Shown in pieces: positions 17,703 to 28,527 of a stretch of 64,000 nt of DNA. Positions within the stretch are counted from its first letter, which is position 1. Each line of letters opens with the position of its first letter. A program made the position numbers and the translations under genes. The stretch comes from Microbacterium sp. CSI-V (GTDB lineage Bacteria; Actinomycetota; Actinomycetes; Actinomycetales; Microbacteriaceae), in assembly GCF_001984105.1 (NCBI RefSeq), contig NZ_MTQM01000009.1, forward strand, positions 558,001 through 622,000. The letters run 5' to 3'. A model generated the notes under the pieces. The model did not search any database and was not told the DNA's origin. It worked only from the letters and a program-made list of their open reading frames with translations.

Positions 17703-18521
17703 TCAGCGCTTCACGGCGAGCGCCGCCTGGTACAGCTCGCGCGAGGAGTGCCCCGTGAGGGATGCCACTTCGCCGGCCGCCTCCTTGAGCCGCGCGCCGT
17801 CGCGCACCAGTTCGAGCACCTGGGTCACGGCATCCGGGAACGCCACGTCGCGCGCCGACGCGCCGCCCACGACGATCGCGATCTCTCCGCGCACGCCCTC
17901 GGCCGCCCAGGCGGCGAGTTCGGCGAGGGTGCCGCGACGCACCTCCTCGTGCAGCTTCGTCAGCTCTCGGCACACCGCGGCGGGACGGTCGGCCCCGAAC
18001 TCCGCCGCGAGGTCGTCGAGAGTGGATGCCAGTCGCGACGGCGACTCGAAGAACACCAGGGTCCGCGTCTCGGCGGCGAGGTCGGCGAAGGCGCGACGCC
18101 GTTCGCCGGGCTTGCGGCGCGGGAAGCCCTCGAACGCGAAGCGGTCGGTGGGCAGCCCGGCGACGGCGAGGGCCGTGACGACGGCGCTCGGGCCCGGGAT
18201 CGCGGTGACCGTGACGCCCGCGGCGGCCGCGGCCGCGACGAGCCCGTAGCCGGGATCGCTGACCGTGGGCATGCCGGCGTCGCTCAGCACGAGCAGGTCG
18301 TCCTCGCGGGCGAGCTCGACGAGCTCGGCGGCGCGCTCCTTCTCGTTGTGGTCGTGGAGCGCGAGCAGCCGCGGGCGGTTGGCGACGCCGAGACCGGCGA
18401 GCAGGCGCTGGGTGGTGCGGGTGTCCTCGGCCGCGACGACCGTGGCGTTCTCGAGCGCTTCCACCAGCCGCCGCGACGCGTCGCCCAGGTTGCCGATGGG
18501 GGTCGCCGCGAGGATGATCAC
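17703..18521 (-). CDS. rsmI: 16S rRNA (cytidine1402-2'-O)-methyltransferase
   Basis: Tetrapyrrole-methylase-fold enzyme of 272 residues that methylates the ribose of C1402 in 16S rRNA. Family motifs are LAATPIGNLGDAS, VVAAEDTRTTQRLL, LSDAGMPTVSDPGYGLV and FFESPSRL, with the C-terminal helical segment ending LYQAALAVKR. The start is GTG at 18521, preceded at 6 nt by TAAGGT, a -10 that overlaps the opposing -10 of pmt. The pairing of rsmI divergent from the O-mannosyltransferase gene is characteristic of actinobacteria. Confidence 0.95.
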   Translation of the reverse strand: MIILAATPIGNLGDASRRLVEALENATVVAAEDTRTTQRLLAGLGVANRPRLLALHDHNEKERAAELVELAREDDLLVLSDAGMPTVSDPGYGLVAAAAAAGVTVTAIPGPSAVVTALAVAGLPTDRFAFEGFPRRKPGERRRAFADLAAETRTLVFFESPSRLASTLDDLAAEFGADRPAAVCRELTKLHEEVRRGTLAELAAWAAEGVRGEIAIVVGGASARDVAFPDAVTQVLELVRDGARLKEAAGEVASLTGHSSRELYQAALAVKR

Positions 18522-18527
18522 CGCCCC

Positions 18528-18537
18528 ACCTTATGCT
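18528..18537. promoter_or_regulatory. Overlapping divergent -10 boxes of rsmI and pmt
   Basis: Minus-strand TAAGGT (18528-18533) precedes the rsmI GTG by 6 nt. Plus-strand TATGCT (18532-18537) precedes the pmt GTG by 7 nt. The two hexamers share 2 bp and the start codons are only 23 bp apart, so both genes should be leaderless and RNA polymerase cannot occupy both promoters at once. Confidence 0.6.
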
Positions 18538-18544
18538 GGGGGCC

Positions 18545-20107
18545 GTGACCGCCGTCCCCTCGCTGATCCCCTCGGACGAACGGACGCGCCTCGACCGCTG
18601 GCGCGACACCCTCCTGGCGGATCCCCGGCGCGGCCGGCTGTGGCGGTGGCTCGCCCCGACGCTGATCACCGTGTTCGCGTTCGTCCTGCGCGTGGTGAAC
18701 GTCGGCGACCCGCACCAACTGATCTTCGACGAGACGTATTACGTCAAGGACTCGTGGAGCCAGTGGCTCCTCGGCTTCCCGTCGGAGTGGGCCGGGGGCG
18801 CCGACGAGCGCTTCGTCGCGGGTGACACCACCTTCTTCACGGGCGTGGGCAGCTACGTCGTGCACCCGCCGCTCGGACGCTTCTTCATCGGCGCGGGGAT
18901 GGCGCTGTTCGGCTCCGACTCCTCGACCGCGTGGCGGATCGCCGCGGTCGCGTTCGGCACGGCCACGGTGCTCCTGGTGTACCTGTTCGCGAAGACGCTG
19001 ACAGGGTCGCTCGTCTTCGCCTCGGTGGCATCCGGTCTGATGGCGATCGACGGCCTGGGAATCGTGCTCAGCCGTGTCGCGCTGCTGGACGTCTTCCTGA
19101 CGTTCTTCATCGTGCTGGCGCTGTGGTTCGTTGCTCTGGACCGCCGGGCGGCTCTCGCCCGCTGGGCCGCGCGCGCACCGGGCGAGTCGACGTGGGGTCC
19201 GGTGTTCTGGAACCGGCCGTGGCTCCTCGCCGCCGGCATCGCTGCGGGAGCGGCCACGGCGGTGAAGTGGTCGGGGCTGTACGTCCTCGCCGGGATCGGG
19301 ATCTACGTCGTGATCACCGACGCCCTTGCGCGCCGTCGGGCGGGCGTCGCGCAGTGGCCGGTGGACGCGGTGCGGCAGGGCCTGGTGTCGTTCGTCCTCA
19401 TCGTCCCCGTCGCCGTGGTCGTGTACCTCGCGAGCTGGGCCGGCTGGCTCTTCACCGACGGCGGCTACAGCCGCCACGCGCTCGACGCGAGCCCCGCGAC
19501 GGGGTTCTGGGCGTGGGTGCCGCTGCCGCTGCAGAACCTGTGGGCGTACCACCAGTCGATGTACGCGTTCCACGTGGGCCTGTCGACGCCGCACTCGTAC
19601 GCGAGTCCTGCGTGGCAGTGGCCGTTGATGATCCGCCCCACCTCGATGTACTGGCACCAGGACGATTTCGGGGTGAACGGATGCCAGCTCCCCAGCGGCT
19701 GCACCGAGGCCATCTCGAGCATCGACAACCCGCTGCTGTGGTGGGCGGGCATCGCCGCGTCGGTCTACCTGCTGGTGCGATTCGTCCTGGTTCGCGACGG
19801 ACGCTACGCCCTCGTGCTCACGGGGCTGGCCGCGACCTACGTGCCCTGGCTGCTGTACCCCGAGCGGACGATCTTCCAGTTCTACACGGTCGCGATGGTG
19901 CCGTTCCTCGTGCTCGCCCTCACCTTCGCGCTCCGTGACCTCGCGCGCGGGCCGGGGTCGATGACGCGCGCGAGCGGGCAGGCGTGGGTGGTGGTGTTCC
20001 TCGCCGTCTGCGTGCTGCTGTCGGCGTTCTGGTACCCGGTCTGGACGGGCCTGCCGGTGCCGTACGAGTTCTGGCGCCTGCACAACTGGCTGCCCACCTG
20101 GATCTGA
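18545..20107 (+). CDS. pmt: Dolichyl/polyprenyl-phosphate-mannose protein O-mannosyltransferase
   Basis: Membrane glycosyltransferase (GT39) that transfers mannose from polyprenyl-phosphomannose to Ser/Thr of secreted proteins as they pass through Sec. The 520-residue product has about ten transmembrane segments. The catalytic loop is LIFDETYYVKDSW near residue 60 (acidic pair DE), and the HPPLGRFFIGAG and PVPYEFWRLHNWLPTW segments are typical of actinobacterial Pmt. GTG at 18545 was chosen because the ATG at 18533 lies inside the probable -10 TATGCT. The next gene starts 3 nt after the stop. Confidence 0.94.
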   Translation: MTAVPSLIPSDERTRLDRWRDTLLADPRRGRLWRWLAPTLITVFAFVLRVVNVGDPHQLIFDETYYVKDSWSQWLLGFPSEWAGGADERFVAGDTTFFTGVGSYVVHPPLGRFFIGAGMALFGSDSSTAWRIAAVAFGTATVLLVYLFAKTLTGSLVFASVASGLMAIDGLGIVLSRVALLDVFLTFFIVLALWFVALDRRAALARWAARAPGESTWGPVFWNRPWLLAAGIAAGAATAVKWSGLYVLAGIGIYVVITDALARRRAGVAQWPVDAVRQGLVSFVLIVPVAVVVYLASWAGWLFTDGGYSRHALDASPATGFWAWVPLPLQNLWAYHQSMYAFHVGLSTPHSYASPAWQWPLMIRPTSMYWHQDDFGVNGCQLPSGCTEAISSIDNPLLWWAGIAASVYLLVRFVLVRDGRYALVLTGLAATYVPWLLYPERTIFQFYTVAMVPFLVLALTFALRDLARGPGSMTRASGQAWVVVFLAVCVLLSAFWYPVWTGLPVPYEFWRLHNWLPTWI

Positions 20108-20109
20108 CC

Positions 20110-20871
20110 GTGGCCCGCGGCGACGAGTGGCTGCACGACCCGCGCCCCGTGCAGCGGGCGAAGCTCTTCGCCGACGCCGCCATCGATCGGGCCGCGTGGC
20201 CGGCGAACATCCCCGCCGTCGCGCAGTTCCTGGACGTGGCCGGACGGGACGGGTGGGAGTTCGGCCCGGGCGTCACCTTCCTCGTCGGGGAGAACGGATC
20301 GGGCAAATCCACGCTCATCGAGGGCCTCGCCGAGGCCTACGGGCTGCCCGCCGAGGGCGGGTCGTCGAACGGCGGAGGGCAGACCCGCCGCACCGAGAGC
20401 CCGCTCGGCGAGTGGCTCCGGCTGGAACGGAGTCCCCGGGCACCGCGGTTCGGCTTCTTCCTGCGCGCCGAGACGATGCACGGCTACTACTCGTGGCGCG
20501 ACGACCTGCCCGACGCTCCGCCGAGCCTGCACCCGATGAGCCACGGCGAGTCGTTCAACGCCCTGCTCGATGAGGCGCTCGACCATCCCCGGTACGTCGC
20601 CGGGCTGGCGTGCCTCGACGAGCCCGAAGCGGCGCTGTCGTTCTCGTCCACCCTGCGGTGGCTGGCCTCCCTCGATCGCATGCGTTCGCGGGGCACGCAG
20701 GTGATCTGCGCGACGCACTCCCCCGTGCTCGCGGCGCTCCCCGGCGCGACGATCCTCGAGCTCGGCGAATGGGGCATCCGCGAGACGACGTGGGACGACC
20801 TGGAGGTCGTGCGCCTGCACCGCGGGTTCCTCGACTCACCGGGGCGGTATCTGCGACACCTGCTGGACTGA
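20110..20871 (+). CDS. AAA/ABC-type ATPase (COG3910-like)
   Basis: A stand-alone 253-residue P-loop ATPase of unknown role. Walker A is LVGENGSGKSTLIEG, a short Q-loop region ends in the family segment AETMHGYYSWRDDLP, the signature-like stretch is MSHGESFNALL, Walker B is LACLDEPEAALS, and the H-loop is ICATHSPVLAALP. This pattern matches the ATPases of COG3910, related to the SMC/RecF group by motif style. GTG at 20110 starts 3 nt after the pmt stop, so it is co-transcribed with pmt. It converges on the zinc peptidase gene with 3 bp between stops. Confidence 0.85.
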   Translation: MARGDEWLHDPRPVQRAKLFADAAIDRAAWPANIPAVAQFLDVAGRDGWEFGPGVTFLVGENGSGKSTLIEGLAEAYGLPAEGGSSNGGGQTRRTESPLGEWLRLERSPRAPRFGFFLRAETMHGYYSWRDDLPDAPPSLHPMSHGESFNALLDEALDHPRYVAGLACLDEPEAALSFSSTLRWLASLDRMRSRGTQVICATHSPVLAALPGATILELGEWGIRETTWDDLEVVRLHRGFLDSPGRYLRHLLD

Positions 20872-20874
20872 GCG

Positions 20875-21966
20875 TCAGTCGTCGACCTCGACGGCGGTGA
20901 GCGCGACGATCTCCTGCTCCTGCGGGGGCTGCGGGGAACGCGTGACAATGTCGTGGATGAAGGCGAGCTTGCGGACGACTCCGGGCACGATCTCGAACGG
21001 GTAGAGGTCGCCCATGCCCATCGACCGGTTCACGCGGTTGAAGGCGTGCGACATCCACCGCCAGTCGCCCACGAGCCGGTGCACGGGCTGGTCGGCGTAG
21101 TTCGCCAGCGGCTCGACATCGGAGTCGCGGTTGGCGTACGCGTCGCCGTCGAGGGTCATGCCGATGGCCGCCGCGGTCTGGAGGGTGCCGGTGATGTGCA
21201 GGTAGTGCGCGAACGTCTCGGCGAAGTCCTCCCACGGGTGCATCGTGGCGTACTCCGAGATGTGGGTCTCGGCCCACCCGTCCGGCGCGCCCTCGCGGTA
21301 GTGGCGGGAGATGGCATCCCGGTAGCTCGTCCGCTCGTCGCCGAAGAGGGCGCGGCACTGCGCCCAGGTCTGCTCGTCGGTGATGAGGACGTTCTGGTAG
21401 TAGTGGCCGATCTCGTGGCGCAGGTGGCCGAGCATCGTGCGGTAGGGCTCGCCGAGCTTGATCCTCAGCGCCTCGCGGCGATCGTCGAGGCTCTCAGCGA
21501 GATCGAGCGAGATGATCCCGTTGGCGTGACCGATCGTCACACGCCGTCCCTCCGACAGGCTCGAGAGCAGGTCGAAACCGAGTCCCCCGGGGCCGTCGTG
21601 CCAGGAGCGGATCGGCAGCCCCAGGTCGCCCAGCTGCAGCACGAGGCGGCGCTTGGCCTCCTCGGTCTTCGCGAGCTTCTCGAGGGCGACGGTGTCGCTG
21701 GACTCGGGGGTCGTGCGCGTCAGCCGGCACGAGAAGCAGCGGCCGCTCGGCGCGTCGTCGCGCACCAGCCAGTTGCACTGCCAGCCGCGGTTGGAACACG
21801 CGTACCAGGTCTCGTCACCGACGACGGCCTTGCCCTTGAGGAGTCCGACGAACTGGCGCAGCCGCGGGTGATACCCCAGCTCACCGCCGCACTCGGGGCA
21901 CACGAGCTTGTCGAGCGAGAGGAAATGGCGGCAGTGCGGACACCGCGGCGTGGGAATGGCGGCCAC
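20875..21966 (-). CDS. Zinc-ribbon protein with putative zinc-binding metallopeptidase domain
   Basis: A 363-residue protein. The N-terminus has zinc ribbons: CPHC at 9-12, CPEC, then CSNRGWQCNW and CFSC. The C-terminal part is the putative zinc-binding metallopeptidase family with the gluzincin motif LRHEIGHYYQN and downstream Glu in WEDFAETFAHYLHIT. It lacks a signal peptide, so it is probably cytoplasmic. Target unknown. GTG at 21966 is preceded at 6 nt by TACAGT (21973-21978), fitting leaderless initiation. It is downstream of and co-oriented with the DUF255 gene, 47 bp apart. Confidence 0.88.
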   Translation of the reverse strand: MAAIPTPRCPHCRHFLSLDKLVCPECGGELGYHPRLRQFVGLLKGKAVVGDETWYACSNRGWQCNWLVRDDAPSGRCFSCRLTRTTPESSDTVALEKLAKTEEAKRRLVLQLGDLGLPIRSWHDGPGGLGFDLLSSLSEGRRVTIGHANGIISLDLAESLDDRREALRIKLGEPYRTMLGHLRHEIGHYYQNVLITDEQTWAQCRALFGDERTSYRDAISRHYREGAPDGWAETHISEYATMHPWEDFAETFAHYLHITGTLQTAAAIGMTLDGDAYANRDSDVEPLANYADQPVHRLVGDWRWMSHAFNRVNRSMGMGDLYPFEIVPGVVRKLAFIHDIVTRSPQPPQEQEIVALTAVEVDD

Positions 21967-22013
21967 GGGCTCACTGTAGTGGGAGCGGCGTCTGGAACCC
22001 CGCACGACGGCAG

Positions 22014-23831
22014 TCAGATGAGGGCGGCGGGGTCCGTCGTCGGCAGTGCGCACGTGAACGCCCGGCAGTCGTAGGCGGTCGCGGCACCCCCGCGGGAGAC
22101 CTTCCCCTCGAACAGCTCGAAACCGGCGCGGGCGAAGTCCTGCGCCTGCGCGGGCGTGACGACCGCGACGACGTCGGCGGCGACCCGGCGCGCGGCATCG
22201 GCGAGAGCGGCATCCGTCTCGCCCACCACGACCACCTGCCGCGGGGGCGTCGCCAGGCCCAGTGCGACGTCGAGGATCGCGCCGTATGCGAGCGGTGCCG
22301 CGAGGGCGGCCGGCGCGGCCGCGCGGACGAGCGTCTCGGCCGCCTCTCGGTAGCGCTCCCCCGCACCCATGCGCCACAGGTCGAGGGTCGCGGCGGCGAA
22401 CGCCGACGGCCCCGAGGGCGCCGCGCCGTCGCTCGGGACGCCCTGCGGCTGCATCCCCTGCACCGCGAGCACCGGGTCACCGCCCCCGGGCGGACGGATG
22501 CCGTCGTCGCCGAGGCACGCATCGACCAGGGCCCGCGCGCGCTCGGCGTACGCGACCTCGCCGGTGACGCGTCCGAGGGTCAGGAGGCCGCGGGCGAGGC
22601 CGCCGTAGTCCTCGAGCGTCGCCGGGGCGGACGAGCGGATCTCGTCGAGCGAGGCGCGGCGGAGCGTCCCGTCGTCGGCGACGTTGTTCTCGAGCACCGT
22701 GTCGGCCGCCCAGCGCGCGGCCTCGACGAACCGCGGATCGGTGCGAGACCCAGCCGCGGCGAGCGCCGCGATCGCGTGCCCGTTCCAGCCGGTGACGACC
22801 TTGGCATCCAGGGCGGGCGGCGCGAGGCCGGCCCGCTCGGCGGTGCGGTAGTACCCGCCCTCGGAGCGCTGCCCGTCGATGATCGACTCGGAGTCCTGCG
22901 CGGCGGCGATCCCGCCGGACGGGAGCTGCAGCACGTCGACGAGGAACCCCGCGGTCTCGGCGGCGGTCGCGTCGTCGCCCGCGGCGAGGGCGACCTCGAT
23001 GAGACCGGCGTTGTCGGTGAGCATGCGCTCGTAGTGCGGGACGGTCCAGTCGCGGCGGGTGGCGTAACGGAAGAACCCGCCCTCGACGGGGTCGCGCAGT
23101 TCCGACGCCGTCATGGCCGACAGCGCGCGGGATGCCACGCCGGCGGCGTCCGGCACGAGGGCGGCGAGCGCGGGGTGCTGCACCAGCCGCAGGACCGGGG
23201 TGTTCGGGAACTTCGGGGACTCGAGCGAGGCGCCGGCCGCGAACCCGCCGAGTTCGCGGTCCTCGCGGGACACGACGTCGGCGACGGCGGCCGCGAGCGC
23301 GTCGGCGTCGGGGATCGCGTCGGCGGCGGCGGGGGCCGCGGATGCGAGCGCCTCGCGGAGGGAGGCGCCGGTGGCATCCACTTCTCCGCGCCTGTCGGTC
23401 CAGGCCTCGCGGACCGCGGCGAGCACCTGCCGGAAGGACGGGAGCTGCCCGCGGGGCTGCGGCGGGAAGTAGGTGCCGGCGTAGAACACGCGGCCCTCGG
23501 GGGTCGCGAACGCCGTGAGCGGCCAGCCGAGGTGGGGCGTGAACGCGGAAGCGGCGTCGAGGTAGGCCGCGTCGACGTCGGGATGCTCCTCGCGGTCGAC
23601 CTTGACCGCCACGAATCCGTCGTTCACGAGGGCCGCGGTCTCGGCATCCTGGAACGACTCCCGCGCCATGACGTGGCACCAGTGGCAGGTGCTGTAGCCG
23701 ATGGAGACGAGGACGGGGACGTCGCGCTCGGCCGCGACGGCGAACGCCTCGGGCCCCCACGGGAACCACGCGACGGGGTTGTCGGCGTGGGCCCGCAGGT
23801 AGGGGCTCGAGGCGTTCGCGAGGCGGTTCAG
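22014..23831 (-). CDS. DUF255 / YyaL-type thioredoxin-domain protein with disturbed start codon
   Basis: The YyaL/SPATA20 family combines an N-terminal thioredoxin fold with an (alpha/alpha)6 barrel like N-acylglucosamine 2-epimerase. Hallmarks are present: [19 protein letters not shown], the redox motif [27 protein letters not shown] and [10 protein letters not shown]. All of this is in one frame, but that frame has no ATG, GTG or TTG before the CxxC motif. The expected GTG-AAC-CGC start is broken by a 5-bp tandem duplication (23826-23835), which makes GTG-AAC-TGA. The coordinates given use the in-frame CTG at 23831. If CTG is not used, the first start is ATG at 23669, which would remove the catalytic cysteines. 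The gene may thus be weakly expressed or inactive. Confidence 0.75.
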   Translation of the reverse strand: MNRLANASSPYLRAHADNPVAWFPWGPEAFAVAAERDVPVLVSIGYSTCHWCHVMARESFQDAETAALVNDGFVAVKVDREEHPDVDAAYLDAASAFTPHLGWPLTAFATPEGRVFYAGTYFPPQPRGQLPSFRQVLAAVREAWTDRRGEVDATGASLREALASAAPAAADAIPDADALAAAVADVVSREDRELGGFAAGASLESPKFPNTPVLRLVQHPALAALVPDAAGVASRALSAMTASELRDPVEGGFFRYATRRDWTVPHYERMLTDNAGLIEVALAAGDDATAAETAGFLVDVLQLPSGGIAAAQDSESIIDGQRSEGGYYRTAERAGLAPPALDAKVVTGWNGHAIAALAAAGSRTDPRFVEAARWAADTVLENNVADDGTLRRASLDEIRSSAPATLEDYGGLARGLLTLGRVTGEVAYAERARALVDACLGDDGIRPPGGGDPVLAVQGMQPQGVPSDGAAPSGPSAFAAATLDLWRMGAGERYREAAETLVRAAAPAALAAPLAYGAILDVALGLATPPRQVVVVGETDAALADAARRVAADVVAVVTPAQAQDFARAGFELFEGKVSRGGAATAYDCRAFTCALPTTDPAALI

Positions 23832-23835
23832 TTCA
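23826..23835 (-). repeat. 5-bp tandem duplication at the DUF255 start codon
   Basis: Minus strand reads G-TGAAC-TGAAC-CGCC. Removing one unit restores GTG-AAC-CGC-CTC in the conserved frame. With both, the GTG frame meets TGA at the third codon. Confidence 0.85.
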
Positions 23836-23843
23836 CTGACCCG

Positions 23844-26125
<2,282 letters not shown>

Positions 26126-26229
26126 CCGGACCTCCAATTTACGGGGGCGTCACTCGTGGAAATCGTCGAGAAATGTTCAGGCGCGACAGTAACAGAACCG
26201 GCGCAGAGCCGGAGGAACGAGGGATCCCG

Positions 26230-27078
26230 ATGACGACGGTGCGCGCAGCGATCACGCAGACCACCTGGACCGGCGACAAGGAGTCGATGCTCGACAAGCA
26301 CGAGCAGTTCGCCCGGGATGCCGCGGCGCAGGGCGCCGAGGTCCTGTGCTTCCAGGAGCTCTTCTACGGCCCCTACTTCGGCATCACGCAGGACCAGAAG
26401 TACTACCGCTACGCCGAGCCGGTCGACGGCCCGATCGTGCAGCGGTTCGCCGCGCTGGCGAAGGAGCTCGGGATCGTGACCGTCCTCCCCATCTACGAGG
26501 AGGCGCAGACCGGCGTCTACTACAACACCTCGGTGCTCGTCGACGCCGACGGGACCGTCCTCGGCAGCTACCGCAAGAACCACATCCCGCACCTCGACAA
26601 GTTCTGGGAGAAGTTCTACTTCCGCCCCGGCAACCTCGGATACCCCGTGTTCGACACCGCCGTCGGCAAGGTCGGGATGTACATCTGCTACGACCGGCAC
26701 TTCCCCGAGGGCTGGCGCGAACTCGGACTCAACGGTGCGCACATGGTCTTCAACCCCAACGCCACCAAGCCCGGGCTGTCGAATCGGCTGTGGGAGGTCG
26801 AGGGACCTTGCGCCGCCGTCGCGAACGGCTACTTCGTCCTGCAGCCCAACCGCGTGGGCCGCGAGGACAACGAGTACGGCGAGGATGCCGTCACCTTCTA
26901 CGGCACGAGCCAGGTCATCGACCCGCGGGGCAACCACGTCGGCGCCGTGGGCTCCTCCGAGCACGAGGAGATCCTGATCCGCGACCTCGACATGGACCTC
27001 GTGCAGCAGATGCGCGACGACTGGCAGTTCTACCGCGACCGCCGGCCCGACACGTACGGCGAGATCGTGGAGGCGTGA
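26230..27078 (+). CDS. Nitrilase-superfamily N-carbamoyl amidohydrolase (beta-ureidopropionase-like)
   Basis: A 282-residue carbon-nitrogen hydrolase. The catalytic triad is clear: Glu43 in CFQELFYGPYFG, Lys116 in SYRKNHIP and Cys153 in GMYICYDRHFPEG. The sequence style matches N-carbamoyl-beta-alanine or N-carbamoylputrescine amidohydrolases. Its place 1 nt upstream of a dihydropyrimidinase/hydantoinase gene argues for the next step of ring degradation, N-carbamoyl-amino acid to amino acid, CO2 and ammonia. ATG at 26230 follows GGAGGAACGAGGG; a longer reading from 26173 is non-conserved. First gene of a seven-gene operon. Confidence 0.9.
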   Translation: MTTVRAAITQTTWTGDKESMLDKHEQFARDAAAQGAEVLCFQELFYGPYFGITQDQKYYRYAEPVDGPIVQRFAALAKELGIVTVLPIYEEAQTGVYYNTSVLVDADGTVLGSYRKNHIPHLDKFWEKFYFRPGNLGYPVFDTAVGKVGMYICYDRHFPEGWRELGLNGAHMVFNPNATKPGLSNRLWEVEGPCAAVANGYFVLQPNRVGREDNEYGEDAVTFYGTSQVIDPRGNHVGAVGSSEHEEILIRDLDMDLVQQMRDDWQFYRDRRPDTYGEIVEA

Positions 27079-27079
27079 G

Positions 27080-28516
27080 ATGACCACGACTCTCCTCACC
27101 GGCGGCACGGTCGTCTCGGCGACCGGACGCTCCGCCGCCGACGTCCTCATCGACGGCGAGACGATCGTCGCCGTGCTCGCGCCCGGGTCCACCCTGCTCG
27201 GCAACGACCTCGCGGCATCCGTCGACACCGTCATCGACGCGACCGGGAAGTACGTCATCCCCGGCGGGATCGACGCGCACACGCACATGCAGCTCCCCTT
27301 CGGCGGGACGAGCGCCTCCGACACGTTCGAGACCGGCACCCGCGCGGCCGCGTGGGGCGGTACGACGACCATCGTCGACTTCGCCGTGCAGCGCGCCGGC
27401 GAGCGCATCCAGGACGGCCTCGCGCACTGGCACGAGCTCGCGGCGGGCAACTGCGCGATCGACTACGGCTTCCACCAGATCGTCGGAGGGGTGGATGCCG
27501 ACTCCCTCGCGGCCCTGCCCGGCCTCATCGACGAGGGCATCTCGAGCTTCAAGATGTTCATGGCGTACCCGGGCGTGTTCTACGCCGACGACGCGCAGAT
27601 CCTCCGCGCGATGCAGGTGGCCGCGGACACGGGGCTGCTGACGATGATGCACGCCGAGAACGGGCCCGTCATCGACGTTCTCGCCGAGCAGCTCGTCGCC
27701 CGGGGCAAGACCGACCCCTACTTCCACGGCGTCGCCCGCGCGTGGCAGATGGAGGAGGAGGCGACGCACCGCGCGATCATGCTGTCGAACCTCACCGGAG
27801 CTCCGCTCTACGTCGTGCACGTGAGCGCGAAACAGGCCGTGGAGCAGCTCGCCTGGGCCCGCGACAACGGACAGAACGTGTTCGGCGAGACGTGCCCGCA
27901 GTACCTCTACCTTTCGCTGGAGGACCAGCTGGGGGCCTCGAGCGAGGAGTGGGGCGCGTTCGAGGGCGCGAAGTGGGTGTGCTCGACGCCGCTGCGCTCG
28001 AAGCACGAGGGCCACCAGCACCACATGTGGCAGGCGCTGCGCACGAACGACATCCAGATGGTCTCCACCGACCACTGCCCGTTCTGCATGAAGGACCAGA
28101 AGACGCTCGGTCAGGGCGACTTCCGCGCGATCCCCAACGGGATCGGTTCGGTCGAGCACCGCATGGACCTGATGTACCAGGGCGTCGTGACCGGACAGAT
28201 CACGCTCGAGCGCTGGGTGGAACTCACCAGCACGACCCCCGCGCGCATGTTCGGCATGTACGGCAAGAAGGGTGTCATCGCCCCCGGCGCCGACGCCGAC
28301 ATCGTGGTGTACGACCCCGCCGGGCACACGTCCATCGGCGTGGGCAAGACCCACCACATGAACATGGACCACTCCGCGTGGGAGGGCTACGAGATCGACG
28401 GACACGTCGACACCGTCATCTCCCGCGGAAAGGTCGTCGTCGACGACGGAGCGTACCTGGGCGCCAAGGGCGACGGACGCTTCGTCAAGCGCGGCCTGAG
28501 CCAGTACCTGGTCTGA
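27080..28516 (+). CDS. Dihydropyrimidinase / D-hydantoinase
   Basis: Binuclear zinc amidohydrolase of 478 residues that opens dihydropyrimidine or hydantoin rings. Metal ligands: His67 and His69 in IDAHTHMQLP, the lysine to be carbamylated, Lys158 in SSFKMFMAYPG, His191 in MMHAENGP, His247 in YVVHVSAK and Asp331 in VSTDHCPF. All are intact. The ATG overlaps the region of the previous stop with a 1-nt gap, so translation is coupled to the amidohydrolase. Together the two enzymes would convert a 5- or 6-membered cyclic ureide to an amino acid. Whether the substrate is dihydrouracil/thymine, a hydantoin or another cyclic amide is open. Confidence 0.93.
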   Translation: MTTTLLTGGTVVSATGRSAADVLIDGETIVAVLAPGSTLLGNDLAASVDTVIDATGKYVIPGGIDAHTHMQLPFGGTSASDTFETGTRAAAWGGTTTIVDFAVQRAGERIQDGLAHWHELAAGNCAIDYGFHQIVGGVDADSLAALPGLIDEGISSFKMFMAYPGVFYADDAQILRAMQVAADTGLLTMMHAENGPVIDVLAEQLVARGKTDPYFHGVARAWQMEEEATHRAIMLSNLTGAPLYVVHVSAKQAVEQLAWARDNGQNVFGETCPQYLYLSLEDQLGASSEEWGAFEGAKWVCSTPLRSKHEGHQHHMWQALRTNDIQMVSTDHCPFCMKDQKTLGQGDFRAIPNGIGSVEHRMDLMYQGVVTGQITLERWVELTSTTPARMFGMYGKKGVIAPGADADIVVYDPAGHTSIGVGKTHHMNMDHSAWEGYEIDGHVDTVISRGKVVVDDGAYLGAKGDGRFVKRGLSQYLV

Positions 28517-28527
28517 GAGGAGAACCC

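Noticed and set aside
18533..18535. ATG as the start of pmt
   Set aside because: It lies within the TATGCT -10 hexamer, so it would not be transcribed. GTG at 18545 fits a leaderless start.
23667..23669. ATG as the true start of the DUF255 gene
   Set aside because: It falls after the conserved [12 protein letters not shown] and CHWC motifs. The conserved frame clearly extends 160 bp further upstream.
26126..26229. TPP or other riboswitch before the NMT1/hydantoinase operon
   Set aside because: I looked because NMT1/ThiY-like proteins can be thiamine-linked. The 104-bp region has no thi-box-like sequence and a MocR gene is divergent, which explains regulation better.
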